A stretch of 64,000 bases of DNA from Nitrospira sp. (GCA_016715825.1 JADJXO010000002.1:434001-498000); one strand, 5' to 3'. Positions 54,067 to 63,566 are shown, numbered from the stretch's first letter. The notes: a model not told the origin generated them from the sequence alone. A program made the numbers and translations.

Positions 54067-55280
54067 TCGATCGGCTTCAGCTTCGAGGCCTTATTGGCCG
54101 GATAGAGGCCGAAGAACAATCCTACGATCAAAGAGAAGAAAAACGAGGCCATTACGGCTTCGGTGTTGATGATGGTCGGCCAACCGATCATCTTCGTCAT
54201 AAGGCTCGCCATACCGATTCCGGCGCCGACACCCAGCGCTCCTCCAACAGCCGTCATGAGGACGGCTTCGATGAGGAACTGCAGCAGAATATGGGCTCGC
54301 TTTGCTCCGACAGCCATCCGAAGCCCAATTTCCCTCGTCCGTTCGGTCACCGATACCAAGAGGATGTTCATGATGCCGATGCCTCCGACGATCAGGGAAA
54401 TGGACGCAATGCCCATCAGCATGTACATCATCGTTCGGCTCGTGCCGGCAATGGTCTTGGCGATATCTTCCATGGTGCGGATAGTGAAATCGTCCTCTTC
54501 CGACTGGTGCAGCCGATGTCTCGATCGCAACAGATCCTTGATATCGTCAACCACGGCGGGGATCTCGTACTGAGTCCGGGCACCGACGAGAATGACACCG
54601 ACCGTTCCAAGGAATTGGGTTCCAAGCACTTTCCGCTCTGCGGTCGAGAACGGAAGCACGACGAGGTCGTCTTGGTCCTGGCCTGTGATGGATTGGCCTT
54701 TTGGTGCCAGTATGCCGATGACGCGGAGCGGAACGTTCCTGATCCGAACCTGAGACCCCACGACTTCTTCGCCGGGCTCAAAGAGGTTTTGGACGGCAGT
54801 TTTCCCCAGCACGGCAACATTCGCGGCCGAGTTCATGTCGGACTGTGTGAAGAAATTCCCTTCGGCCACCGGCCAATTCCGCACATCGATAAACTCGGGC
54901 GTCGTGCCAAGGATCACCGTGCTCCAATTCTTGTATTCTGAGATGGCCTGGAGGACGGACCGAGTGGCGTACATCATCGTGGTGATACCGTAGACCTTGT
55001 TTTGGATCTCCTCGGCATCATCGACGGTCAAGGTCGAAAGGGTGCCGAGCCCACCACGGACCCCGCCGACGCTCGTGGCGCCAGGCACGATGATCAGTAC
55101 ATTAGTTCCCAGGCTTGATATTTCAGCCTGGACGAGGGTCGTTGCGCCTTGGCCAAGGCTCACCATGACGATCACGGCGGCGATCCCGATGATGATTCCA
55201 AGCATCGTCAGGCCGGCCCGCAAGGGATTACGGCTGAGAATGCGGACAGCTGAAAGGATTGTAAGCCAGAGGAAAGACAT
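54048..55280 (-). CDS. MacB/FtsX-type ABC transporter permease (no ATPase domain)
   Basis: 410 aa from ATG 55280 (a TTG nine codons earlier is possible). Four-helix MacB permease: helix 1 (LRAGLTMLGIIIGIAAVIVMVSLG), a periplasmic MacB domain (about 60-270), then SLIVGGIGIMNILLVSV and two C-terminal helices ending PIEALRYE. Typical MacB carries or is beside an ABC ATPase; none is present here. It follows a MacA-like adaptor by 66 bp. Likely part of a tripartite efflux or lipoprotein-extraction machine whose ATPase is encoded elsewhere. Confidence 0.88.
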   Translation of the reverse strand: MSFLWLTILSAVRILSRNPLRAGLTMLGIIIGIAAVIVMVSLGQGATTLVQAEISSLGTNVLIIVPGATSVGGVRGGLGTLSTLTVDDAEEIQNKVYGITTMMYATRSVLQAISEYKNWSTVILGTTPEFIDVRNWPVAEGNFFTQSDMNSAANVAVLGKTAVQNLFEPGEEVVGSQVRIRNVPLRVIGILAPKGQSITGQDQDDLVVLPFSTAERKVLGTQFLGTVGVILVGARTQYEIPAVVDDIKDLLRSRHRLHQSEEDDFTIRTMEDIAKTIAGTSRTMMYMLMGIASISLIVGGIGIMNILLVSVTERTREIGLRMAVGAKRAHILLQFLIEAVLMTAVGGALGVGAGIGMASLMTKMIGWPTIINTEAVMASFFFSLIVGLFFGLYPANKASKLKPIEALRYE

Positions 55281-55346
55281 AGTTGGTCTGTCTGATCTGA
55301 TTGACAAGAAAGACTAGATAGACAAGATAAACTCAATAGAGCGCTT

Positions 55347-56645
55347 TCATTTCACCTTTGGTCCGAGTTCAAACCCCGGCGGTAATGTTCTCTCGTCCTG
55401 TTCATCAGGGAGTTCGATTCCAATAATCACACGATCTCCTTCGCTCAACGAGCCTTCCAAGATTTCTGTGGAGAGGGAATCGGCAATGCCGGTCGTCACC
55501 GGTACTTGATGGGCATGACCTGCCTGGTCTTGACTCCACACCGAGGTCACCTTGCGATCGAACGGCACGTCCGGCATACGGAAGCGCAATGCTCCGTTGG
55601 GGACCCGGAGGGGGTTCTCTTTTTCTTCGGTTACGATCGTGACGTTCGCAGTCATGCCGGGTTTCAATTTGAGATCCTGATTGGCCACCGTAATGACGAC
55701 ATCGTACGTCACCACGTTTTGAATGTTGATGGGCGCATTCCTTACTTGCGTAACGGTGCCTTCAAAAAACTGTTTGGGATAAGCGTCAACCCGGAAGCGT
55801 GCCGGCTTTCCCTCTAGTACTCCTCCGATGTCGGACTCACTGACGTTCGCATTGACCTGCATCTGTGTCAGGTCCTGGGCGATCACGAACAGAACCGGCG
55901 TCTGGAAGGCGGCGGCGAGGGTTTGACCGACATCCACATTTCGCGACACCACGATGCCATCGACAGGTGAATAGATCGTGGTGTAGCCAAGGTCCAGCTC
56001 CGCGGAAGCCAGTGCCGCCTGGGCCTGATCTAGCTGTGCTTGGAGGACCTGGATATTCGCGGCCGCTTCTCGATAGTTGGTCTCCGCAACATCGAGATCC
56101 GATTGCGGGACGAAGGCTTGTTGCCGTAGGACCGTCATGCGATCGAATTCCCGTTTGCGTTGTGTGGTCAACACTTTGGCCTTCGCAAGGTTTCCCTTGG
56201 CACTCTTGACGGCCGCCCGCGCCTGACTCAAGCGAGCCTTGAATGGTTTTTGATCGATCTGTGCCAGGACCTGTCCCTTCGTGACCGGCGAATTGAAATC
56301 AGCAGAGAGTTGCGCAACTTTTCCTGAAACCTGACTGCCGACCTGTACCGAAACAACGGGATTGACTGTTCCAGTTGCTGAGACGATGGCGGTAATCGGG
56401 CCTCGATCGACAAGGGTCGTCTTGTAGGAAACCGGATGAGGACCGGATGTGACCCAGTGCCAGATCCCTGCTCCCGTTAGCAGCAGGATCGTCCCGATTC
56501 CCAACGTGATAGGCCATTGAGATCTTCTTCTGGTCCCTGCATCGATCATCGCAGGAATGTGGGGCTGCCGTACCGTGACGTCGCCCGACACCATGTCTGT
56601 GATCGGCATCTGGCGCCGGGACTCTTTCGGGTCATCTACCATCAT
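55347..56645 (-). CDS. MacA-like efflux periplasmic adaptor
   Basis: 432 aa with one helix (LGIGTILLLTGAGIW, about 50) anchoring it, lipoyl halves (GTVNPVVSVQVGSQVSGKVAQL; YSPVDGIVVSRNVDVGQ), a coiled coil (about 125-210) and a beta-barrel. The pattern fits MacA/HlyD adaptors of ABC exporters. Start codons overlap the P-type ATPase stop region (ATGATGG), so it is in the same operon. Pairs with the permease downstream. Complete. Confidence 0.9.
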   Translation of the reverse strand: MMVDDPKESRRQMPITDMVSGDVTVRQPHIPAMIDAGTRRRSQWPITLGIGTILLLTGAGIWHWVTSGPHPVSYKTTLVDRGPITAIVSATGTVNPVVSVQVGSQVSGKVAQLSADFNSPVTKGQVLAQIDQKPFKARLSQARAAVKSAKGNLAKAKVLTTQRKREFDRMTVLRQQAFVPQSDLDVAETNYREAAANIQVLQAQLDQAQAALASAELDLGYTTIYSPVDGIVVSRNVDVGQTLAAAFQTPVLFVIAQDLTQMQVNANVSESDIGGVLEGKPARFRVDAYPKQFFEGTVTQVRNAPINIQNVVTYDVVITVANQDLKLKPGMTANVTIVTEEKENPLRVPNGALRFRMPDVPFDRKVTSVWSQDQAGHAHQVPVTTGIADSLSTEILEGSLSEGDRVIIGIELPDEQDERTLPPGFELGPKVK

Positions 56646-59449
56646 CCACCTACCGGTTGTGTGGTCTGCGGTTCGCGGCTCTGCCGCAGTCGATTAGCCA
56701 GAGCTTTGCGGAACTCTTCAGCAGCTAGAAGTATCAGCGAGCCCAGAACGAGTGGAACATAAATCCAAAGAGGCAAAGGGCTGGCTCCAAAGATCTGGTT
56801 TCCGATCGGTGTATAGGTGATGAGTGCAACGATCGTCAGCTCCGTGAGGATTCCACAGAGGATAAGTGGGTTGCTGAACCATCCCAGCCTGGCCGCTGAA
56901 AGATGGTCCGATCGGCAAGCGAACACGTTTGCGACCTGCGCGAGCACTATCGAGGCTAGGGTCACGGTTGTTGCCTCCTTATATAATGTGGAAGACCAGT
57001 CCAGTTGCTCTCCCCACGCCCAGCCCTGACCGTAAAGGTAAAGGAAGAATCCTCCCATTGCCACCCCTGCCTCAATGAGCCCGAGGAAGAGATAGGCTCG
57101 AAACAGGAGTGGGAAGCTCAGTAGCCGTTCATGTCGTGATCGTGGAGGAAGGTTCATCACATCGGATTGGGGCCGTTCTGTCCCGAGACCCAGGGCGGGG
57201 ATCATGTCGGTTCCGAGGTCGACAGCCAGTAGTTGGGGAATCGTCAGGGCCAGCGGTATCCCGATGAAACCATAACCAAGGAAAGGGACAATTTCCGGGA
57301 CGTTGCTGGCGAGAATGTACGAAGAAAATTTCCGAATATTGTCGTAGACTGTGCGTCCTTCTTCGATCGCGCTCACGATCGTCGCAAAGTTGTCATCCAG
57401 TAGAATCATGTCGGCGGTTTCCTTGGCGACATCGGTGCCGGTAATCCCCATGGCGATGCCGATGTCGGCCTTCTTGAGCGCGGGCGCGTCATTAACCCCG
57501 TCGCCGGTGACCGCGACCACTTCCCCCATCTCTTTGAGCGTGGACACGATCCGCATCTTGTGGCGTGGAGCCATGCGGGCGAAGACCGGGTCCGGCTCGT
57601 CGGGCCGAGACGGGGTCAAGAGATGACGGAGCTGCTCGTCGCTCATTCGGTCGAGCTGTGATCCTTCGATCACCGGAACGAAGTTGCTCGACGAAGACGG
57701 CACTCCTTTAGGCACAAGACCGATTTTTCGCGCAACGGCCAGGGCCGTAAGCGGATGGTCGCCGGTGACCATGACGACACGAACACCGGCTCCTCGGCAT
57801 TTCGTGATGGCCTCGGGTACTTCTCGGTGTGGTGGGTCCATCATGGCGACTAAACCAAGAAACGTCAGATCGTTTTCGATCGTGTCGACTTCAATGTGCT
57901 CAGGCTGATGGCCTACTTCGCGCATGGCGAAGGCGAGCACCCGATAGGCTTGTTCGGCGAAGAGACGGCTCTGGTTCAGTACGCGTGCGCGCTCGTCGGA
58001 CGTCATCGGCTCGGTGTCGTCATGGATTCTGCTGTGGGTGCAGAGGGCCAATACTGACTCAGGAGCGCCTTTGCTGAATGCGATGAGGTGGCCACCCGAC
58101 CAGTGCAACGTGCTCATGCGTTTGCGATCAGCATCAAAGGCCAATTCGCCCATTCGGCGCAGTGGGGCTCCATGGGCGAGTCCATGCTCGGTGGCAAACT
58201 CCAGGAGCGCGACTTCGGTGGGGTCGCCGGTGACGGCGTATCGGCCGTCGGAGCGGCGGATTCGTTTGGCGTTGTGGCAATGCAACAGTGCGTCGAAAAA
58301 TGGCCGCCACCGCTTGGCATCCGTCGTACTGACCATATGGCCTGCGGTAAAGAAGCAACCTTCGCGTGATTCAATAACGAGCTGGTCGGCGTAGAACCGG
58401 TCCACCTTCATGCGATTTTCCGTCAACGTCCCTGTCTTATCCGTGCAAATCACGGTCGTGCAGCCGAGGGTTTCAACGGAGGGGAGATGCTTGATCAGAG
58501 CATTGCGTTTCGCCATACGTTGGCTGCTCATGGCGAGGGCGAGCGTGACGGTCGGGAGGAGTCCCTCGGGGACGTTCGCCACAATGATCCCAACGCCGAA
58601 GATCGCACTGATCCAAAAGCCAAGTCCGGTCCATAAACCGACCAGAAAAAATGTGGCCCCCATCGCCAGCGAAATGACGGCAACGATATGGGTGACTTTG
58701 ATGATCTCGGTCTGAAGAGGGCTAAGCCCGGGTTCAACCATCGTGGTGAGGGCGGCGATCTTGCCGAACTCTGATCGCATTCCGGTCGCGAAGACCACGG
58801 CGCGGCCATGGCCCGACAAAATGGTCGTGCCGGCAAAGATCAGGTTTGGGAGGTCAAGCCAGTGTCCGTCCAGTATGGCCTCGGACGTTCGCCGTTTCGG
58901 CCTTGATTCGCCTGTTAAGGCGGCGGTGTCCACTCGCATTCCCACTGCTTCGATGAGGCGTGCATCGGCTGGTACTCGCTCGCCTTCTTCCAAGATCAAC
59001 ACATCGCCTGGCACGATCTCACGGCGTGTCACTTCGACGGGTTGTCCTCCTCTGGTCACCCAGGCCTTATCCGGCAACAAACGACGGAGGGCGTGGAGGG
59101 CTCGTTCGGCCTTGTATTCCTGGACAAAGGCGAACCCGGCGTTGATCACAATGACGCAGACAATGGCCCACCCCAATGTGGCCATCCCTTCACCCGGCTT
59201 CATCCCATCTGCGACGAACGAAAGACCGGCGGCGATCCACAGCAGCACGGCCAGGAAATGGGTGAAGTGACGGAGAAGTCTCCGGAGAAGTGAGTCGCGA
59301 TGCGCTTCGACGAGAACATTCGCCCCGTGATGAACCACTCGCCGTTGAGCTTCATCGGACAAGAGGCCTCCGACGGTGGTCTCGAGCCGCTTCAGCACGT
59401 CCTCCGTCGAGAGCCGATGAATGTCGTCGTAGGGATGGGAAGAGGTCAT
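56642..59449 (-). CDS. P-type cation-transporting ATPase (P2, type IIC-like)
   Basis: 935 aa. Motifs: TGES (A domain), CTDKTGTLTENRM with the phospho-Asp near 340, and MVTGDHPLTA plus VTGDGVNDAPALKKADIGIAMG (P domain). M4 reads NVPEGLLPTVT, close to the VPEGLLATVT of Na,K/H,K-ATPases, so the transported ion is more likely Na+ or a similar cation than Ca2+. About ten helices. Its gene starts 15 bp after the USP gene and its end overlaps the MacA-like start, which makes one stress-linked transport operon. Full length. Confidence 0.92.
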   Translation of the reverse strand: MTSSHPYDDIHRLSTEDVLKRLETTVGGLLSDEAQRRVVHHGANVLVEAHRDSLLRRLLRHFTHFLAVLLWIAAGLSFVADGMKPGEGMATLGWAIVCVIVINAGFAFVQEYKAERALHALRRLLPDKAWVTRGGQPVEVTRREIVPGDVLILEEGERVPADARLIEAVGMRVDTAALTGESRPKRRTSEAILDGHWLDLPNLIFAGTTILSGHGRAVVFATGMRSEFGKIAALTTMVEPGLSPLQTEIIKVTHIVAVISLAMGATFFLVGLWTGLGFWISAIFGVGIIVANVPEGLLPTVTLALAMSSQRMAKRNALIKHLPSVETLGCTTVICTDKTGTLTENRMKVDRFYADQLVIESREGCFFTAGHMVSTTDAKRWRPFFDALLHCHNAKRIRRSDGRYAVTGDPTEVALLEFATEHGLAHGAPLRRMGELAFDADRKRMSTLHWSGGHLIAFSKGAPESVLALCTHSRIHDDTEPMTSDERARVLNQSRLFAEQAYRVLAFAMREVGHQPEHIEVDTIENDLTFLGLVAMMDPPHREVPEAITKCRGAGVRVVMVTGDHPLTALAVARKIGLVPKGVPSSSSNFVPVIEGSQLDRMSDEQLRHLLTPSRPDEPDPVFARMAPRHKMRIVSTLKEMGEVVAVTGDGVNDAPALKKADIGIAMGITGTDVAKETADMILLDDNFATIVSAIEEGRTVYDNIRKFSSYILASNVPEIVPFLGYGFIGIPLALTIPQLLAVDLGTDMIPALGLGTERPQSDVMNLPPRSRHERLLSFPLLFRAYLFLGLIEAGVAMGGFFLYLYGQGWAWGEQLDWSSTLYKEATTVTLASIVLAQVANVFACRSDHLSAARLGWFSNPLILCGILTELTIVALITYTPIGNQIFGASPLPLWIYVPLVLGSLILLAAEEFRKALANRLRQSREPQTTQPVGG

Positions 59450-59464
59450 GCTGTTCCGCTCAAG

Positions 59465-60370
59465 TCAGGCGCGCGCACCCCGTACGATCAGCACCGAACA
59501 GGGGGCATGCCTCAGCAGACTTTCGGACACGCTGCCGAGATGGAGACGCTCGCTCTTGCTCAAATCACGAGAGCCGATAACCAGCAGCTGGTCATGATTG
59601 ACCTCAACATGCTTCACGATGGTATCGATCACATGATTCATCTGCACTTGGGTCACGACGGAGAAGCCCTCCTTGATGAACTCACCGCGCAGGCGATCGA
59701 CCAACGCAGTGGTTCGTTCCATCACCGGTCGCTTCAAATCGTCCAGCTGTGACTCAGACAAGTAACGTGCTGCAAAGTCCGTGACGGGACTTTCAACCGA
59801 TGTCAGAATCGTGACGGTGGCGGATTCCGGAAGAATGCGTGATCGAAGAAATTTTGCGGCCGCCCGCGATGGTTTTGAATCATCGACTGCAAGCGCAACA
59901 TGGAGTAGTTGTGGCATAGGTTGTTTCACGACCAACACTGAACAAGCAGCCGTCGATGCGACTTGCCGTGAGACGCTCCCCAGCAAGAATCCTTGAATGT
60001 CGCTTAGGCCCCGCGACCCCATCATGATCAGATCCGTCTTCAATCGCCGCGCGTGCTTGACGACCGTGCTCGCCAGTGGACCGTGGGCTAGGATAGTCCG
60101 GAATTGTGTTCGAGGTGCGGTGGCTGCTTGACCAAGGGCGACTTGGGCCGATCGTGCTGCATCTCGAAGAAGAATGTTGCCGGCCTTTTCCATGGCGGCC
60201 AGTGCACGGCGCTCGCCGAGGACGTTCTTGCCGGTCAGCGATCGAAGCGCGGGCTTATCGACCACGTGCAGCAACGTGACATGTTCAGGTTCACGACTGG
60301 CGAAGGCCTTAAGCGCTTGAATCCCCCACTGTGAATACTCCGATCCATCGACGGCACATAAGATCCGCAT
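59465..60370 (-). CDS. uspA: Tandem universal stress protein
   Basis: 301 aa with two USP domains (about 1-148 and 155-301). ATP-binding ends are seen in both: MGSRGLSDIQGFLLGSVSRQVA...CSVLVV and IGSRDLSKSERLHLGSVSESLLRHAPCSVLIV; each starts with ILCAVDGSEYSQWG or HVALAVDDSKPSRAA. Cytosolic nucleotide-binding stress protein. GGAAGGGAA 6 bp before ATG. First gene of the USP, ATPase, adaptor, permease operon. Confidence 0.92.
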   Translation of the reverse strand: MRILCAVDGSEYSQWGIQALKAFASREPEHVTLLHVVDKPALRSLTGKNVLGERRALAAMEKAGNILLRDAARSAQVALGQAATAPRTQFRTILAHGPLASTVVKHARRLKTDLIMMGSRGLSDIQGFLLGSVSRQVASTAACSVLVVKQPMPQLLHVALAVDDSKPSRAAAKFLRSRILPESATVTILTSVESPVTDFAARYLSESQLDDLKRPVMERTTALVDRLRGEFIKEGFSVVTQVQMNHVIDTIVKHVEVNHDQLLVIGSRDLSKSERLHLGSVSESLLRHAPCSVLIVRGARA

Positions 60371-60634
60371 GATTGATTCCCTTCCTGAGCTTGATGGGAT
60401 GGTGTGGAAAACGTTTCAGGTATCAGACCTGCATTGGATGTGCCTGTAGGATGGAGAGAGACGGATGAAGAATCTCACATCCGACAAAGGGTTAGGATTG
60501 AAGCCTCTGTTCTTGTCCGGCACGATATTGAGGCATTTTGCAGCAGAGGTGGTGAGGACACTGTGGTGATTGGCGTCAGTTTGAGCATGTCTCAGAATTT
60601 GGAAGAGGAACTGGCGCTCCACTAAGGAGGGGCG

Positions 60635-61078
60635 ATGAAAAAGGCGAAGAAGCGGAAGTCCGTCAAGGTGAAAGATTTCGATTCCATGACGGTCAGCCAG
60701 GTCATGGAAAAAGAAGTGCAATTCGTTCGTCTGAAAACCAAGGGCGACGTGATTGCTTCGCTTATGATCGAGGGGTTCGGGGCCGTTCCGGTCGTGGAGA
60801 ACGGGCGTAAACTGGCCGGCATCGTCAGCGAACATGATCTCCTGGTGGCCGTCGACGATGGTCACGAGCTGGGTGCTGTTTCGGCAAAGGACCTCATGAC
60901 TTCTAACCCCTATTCAGTCCGGTCTGAAACGACGCTCGGAACGTTGGTTCATGTCCTGCGCGCGAGTGATCTAGTCCGTGTCCCTGTCGTGAACAAGAAG
61001 GATAAGCTGATCGGTATCATCGCGAGGCGCGATGTCTTGCGAACCTATCTCGCCACCGGCGGAAAACGAGAATCGTGA
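60635..61078 (+). CDS. CBS-domain pair protein
   Basis: 147 aa, one Bateman module: DFDSMTVSQVMEKEVQFVRL...VVENGRKLAGIVSEHDLLVAV and KDLMTSNPYSV...VVNKKDKLIGIIARRDVL. AAGGAGG precedes ATG. Adenine nucleotide sensing is likely. Divergent from the USP operon and 7 bp before a second CBS gene, so the two CBS proteins may form heteromers and regulate stress or transport. Confidence 0.9.
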   Translation: MKKAKKRKSVKVKDFDSMTVSQVMEKEVQFVRLKTKGDVIASLMIEGFGAVPVVENGRKLAGIVSEHDLLVAVDDGHELGAVSAKDLMTSNPYSVRSETTLGTLVHVLRASDLVRVPVVNKKDKLIGIIARRDVLRTYLATGGKRES

Positions 61079-61085
61079 GGAGCTT

Positions 61086-61520
61086 ATGAGACAAACCGAG
61101 TTTTTCATGAAGGCCTGCGACCCGAAGACCTTGACCGCGGGACAGTTGATGGAAGACGCGGTCACACGATGCACAACGCGCACCGACGCCGCGACCATCG
61201 CCCATCTGATGACGCACCGAAACTACGGGAGTTTGCCCGTAGTAGACGAGGAGGGAACGTTGGTTGGGATCGTCACGGAATATGATTTGCTCCAGGCTAT
61301 GCTCGAGGGGCGGGACCTCCGAAAGATTCTCGCCACGGAACTGATGTCGTCCCATCCCGTAACCGTGACGGAAGATCAAACCCTCGTCCAAGTGGCCGAC
61401 CTGTTCCAGGATCGCTATTTGACCCGTGTGCCGGTGGTTCGGAACAACAAGCTGGTAGGGATTCTTGCCAGGCGAGATCTCCTGTTCGGCTATATGAAGG
61501 CGTCGCAGTATTGGTCGTGA
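61086..61520 (+). CDS. Second CBS-domain pair protein
   Basis: 144 aa from ATG 61086 (GAGGAG just upstream). Bateman module: TAGQLMEDAVTRCTTR...VVDEEGTLVGIVTEYDLLQAM and ATELMSSHPVTVTEDQ...VVRNNKLVGILARRDLLFGYM. Parallel to the preceding CBS gene, probably a tandem duplication with co-translation. Confidence 0.9.
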   Translation: MRQTEFFMKACDPKTLTAGQLMEDAVTRCTTRTDAATIAHLMTHRNYGSLPVVDEEGTLVGIVTEYDLLQAMLEGRDLRKILATELMSSHPVTVTEDQTLVQVADLFQDRYLTRVPVVRNNKLVGILARRDLLFGYMKASQYWS

Positions 61521-61676
61521 TGACGTGGCGCCTATCTCGATGATGATCGGTTGATTCATTGTTTCTTGGAATCAGCGACCTGACCACTCAACTCAGCCTG
61601 TGCTGGTTGGTATGTTACATGCGGCGCATCGAATGGCAGATGAGAGGGATGAGTCAAACATGCGTGAGGTCAATCG

Positions 61677-61880
61677 ATGGGCATGGTGAGGGTATTAAAG
61701 ATTGTCGGCGTGATATGGATTCTCACAGGGGCAGCGAATATCATCCTTGGAATGTATAGCAGTCCGAGGCCAGAGGGACTTCCCACCTTTGGGATCATGT
61801 TCAGTGTGGCGCTGTTTATTATTCCTGGTCTGATCGTCTACGGAATCGGGGAGTGGAATGCACGAAAACTGCACAGATGA
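61677..61880 (+). CDS. 67-aa two-helix membrane protein
   Basis: Two hydrophobic helices (VLKIVGVIWILTGAANIILGM and IMFSVALFIIPGLIVYGIG) with a short polar hairpin and a basic tail (NARKLHR). GAGG about 10 bp before ATG. No family recognised. Precedes the L,D-transpeptidase on the same strand. Confidence 0.6.
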   Translation: MGMVRVLKIVGVIWILTGAANIILGMYSSPRPEGLPTFGIMFSVALFIIPGLIVYGIGEWNARKLHR

Positions 61881-61980
61881 GCAGAGTCTGAGCCGGAACA
61901 TCTTCCTTTGAACCTGGGGGATTTTGAGGGCGTCATACACGCCCTTTCCCATTGCAGGCTTGCCCAGGTACACTACGCTG

Positions 61981-62901
61981 ATGATGTCCCCTGCGTGGTC
62001 GTGGCCGATATGGAAAATCTTGCTTGTCATCTTTGTTCTTGTTCCGGCCAGTTCCCACTCTGAACCGAGAGCAATATCCCATGGGCCCTGCGACATCATG
62101 TATCCCAGTGATGCGATGGTGCAGTGGGAGTGCCGGACCATTCGAACGGGTGAATCACTGGAAAAGCTGTTCGGCGACCGCTGGATCGATATTGCACGGT
62201 TCAATCGGATCGATCGACGTCATGCTTGGGCTGGGCGGTCCATCAAGGTCCCTAAGCGCCTCCGGGATCTTCAATCTTTTTCGCCACTGCCTTTGGCGTA
62301 TCCGCCTGCCGGATCGGAGGAACAGTTCATCCTCATCGATCTTTCCGAACAATTTCTTGGAGCCTATGAATATGGGGCGCTTCGGTTTGCGGTACCGATT
62401 GCCTCCGGGAACAGTTACGATGAAACACCGACCGGTGAGTTCAGCCTTTTCACTGCCCATCGCGCGCATCAATCCGAGCTCTACACCGTTCAGGGAACAG
62501 ACCGCCGTTATCCTATGAACTACGCGCTCAGGTTTTATATCGATCGCAAAGGGGTGTCATATTGGATTCACGGACGAGATTTGCCGGGCTATCCTGCTTC
62601 GCACGGTTGTATCGGACTCTACGACGAACCGATGCAAGCAGAGCAGTATGGGTTTCCACAGGACCCGAAGCTGAACGATGCAAAGCGGCTGTTCGAATGG
62701 GTATTAGGTCGTGAGGGTGAGAAAGACCGGATCATTTCGATGCCGCATGGCCCGAGAGTACAGATCATCGGCCGATCCCCTGGTTTGTTACGAGGACCAT
62801 CCAACACCATCGAGAGGCCGGATCGTCAGCTCGTCAGTATAGAAGGGGGTGAAGTGGAGCGGGATGGGGGAACAAGAAATGGGTGGAGTTCTGCTAAATA
62901 A
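61981..62901 (+). CDS. L,D-transpeptidase (YkuD) with LysM-like domain
   Basis: 306 aa from ATG 61981; the frame is open further but this start puts the signal (WKILLVIFVLVPASSHS) at the N-terminus. A LysM-like region (ECRTIRTGESLEKLFGDRWID ... WAGRSIKVPK) binds peptidoglycan. The YkuD domain ends with the catalytic motif HGRDLPGYPASHGCIGL (His, Ser, Cys). It makes 3-3 peptidoglycan crosslinks or anchors proteins in the periplasm. Converges with the PII-like gene, overlapping 8 bp. Confidence 0.9.
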   Translation: MMSPAWSWPIWKILLVIFVLVPASSHSEPRAISHGPCDIMYPSDAMVQWECRTIRTGESLEKLFGDRWIDIARFNRIDRRHAWAGRSIKVPKRLRDLQSFSPLPLAYPPAGSEEQFILIDLSEQFLGAYEYGALRFAVPIASGNSYDETPTGEFSLFTAHRAHQSELYTVQGTDRRYPMNYALRFYIDRKGVSYWIHGRDLPGYPASHGCIGLYDEPMQAEQYGFPQDPKLNDAKRLFEWVLGREGEKDRIISMPHGPRVQIIGRSPGLLRGPSNTIERPDRQLVSIEGGEVERDGGTRNGWSSAK

Positions 62902-63211
62902 TGATTTCGCAGGGCTGAAGAAAGACTTTCAGCGGGATTTCACGGTCGTCATGTCCCTGGACATGTTTGGCACGAATCTCCTTGAGTGCGGCCACAATCT
63001 GCGGCAAAAAAGAAGATTCATAGCCGAGTGCGACCATGAAGAGTGTATTAGTGGTCTGGTTCGTTGACGCATTGGAGGCAGTCACGGTCCCGGTCACCCC
63101 GCTGCCTCCCACACCTGAAATCACGGTGTATCCTTTGATTTCCATTTTGTGAAACAGCGCCACGATCTCTTCTTCAAATCTCTTCCCACAGACAATGTGC
63201 AGCATCTTCAT
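62894..63211 (-). CDS. PII-like small signalling protein
   Basis: 105 aa from ATG 63211 (GAGGA upstream; open frame extends 27 codons more). Ferredoxin-like fold pattern of the PII superfamily: MLHIVCGKRFEEEIVALFHK, MEIKGYTVISGVGGSGVTG (T-loop region), TNTLFMVALGYESSFLPQIVAALKE and IPLKVFLQPCEIII. The T-loop tyrosine of GlnB is not conserved, so uridylylation control is unlikely. It may bind nucleotides or metal and gate a partner. Confidence 0.65.
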   Translation of the reverse strand: MKMLHIVCGKRFEEEIVALFHKMEIKGYTVISGVGGSGVTGTVTASNASTNQTTNTLFMVALGYESSFLPQIVAALKEIRAKHVQGHDDREIPLKVFLQPCEIII

Positions 63212-63362
63212 GACAGTCCTCGGCGCCGTTGTGTATAGAGGTAAGCCTACCAACTGGTTCAGCCTATCACAAGAGACAAACGCCTTAAACAAAAGTGACG
63301 GTGGAGTGTCACGCGTAGCGATCTGACCGTTTGACGGCCGGATCGAAATATCCTAGTAGTGA

Positions 63363-63566
63363 TTGATAGAGAAACCACATCTGTCCGGGACTCCAATATC
63401 CACGCACGTTACGGGCCATGAGGTGGCGGGAGTGATCGATGTCGAGCCGTTTCCGCTTGAGCAGGCGGCGACAGCGTATGACCGTATGGTGAACGGGAAG
63501 GCCTGTTGTCGCGCGGTGCTGACCATGAAGGAATGGGCTCGAGCTCCCATCCAGGACGGGCAGTGA
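63363..63566 (+). pseudogene. Zinc alcohol dehydrogenase remnant
   Basis: The frame has pieces of a medium-chain dehydrogenase: HVTGHEVAGVID (the GHE zinc/substrate region of the N-domain) joined directly to VEPFPLEQAATAYDRMVNGK and a RAVLTM end, the family's C-terminal end. The middle (about 250 residues with the Rossmann fold) and the N-terminus are missing. Only a weak TTG start exists. Another internal-deletion relic. Confidence 0.6.

Noticed and set aside
60404..60625. Possible 73-aa gene before the CBS pair
   Set aside because: Weak GTG start, no ribosome site and no recognisable pattern.
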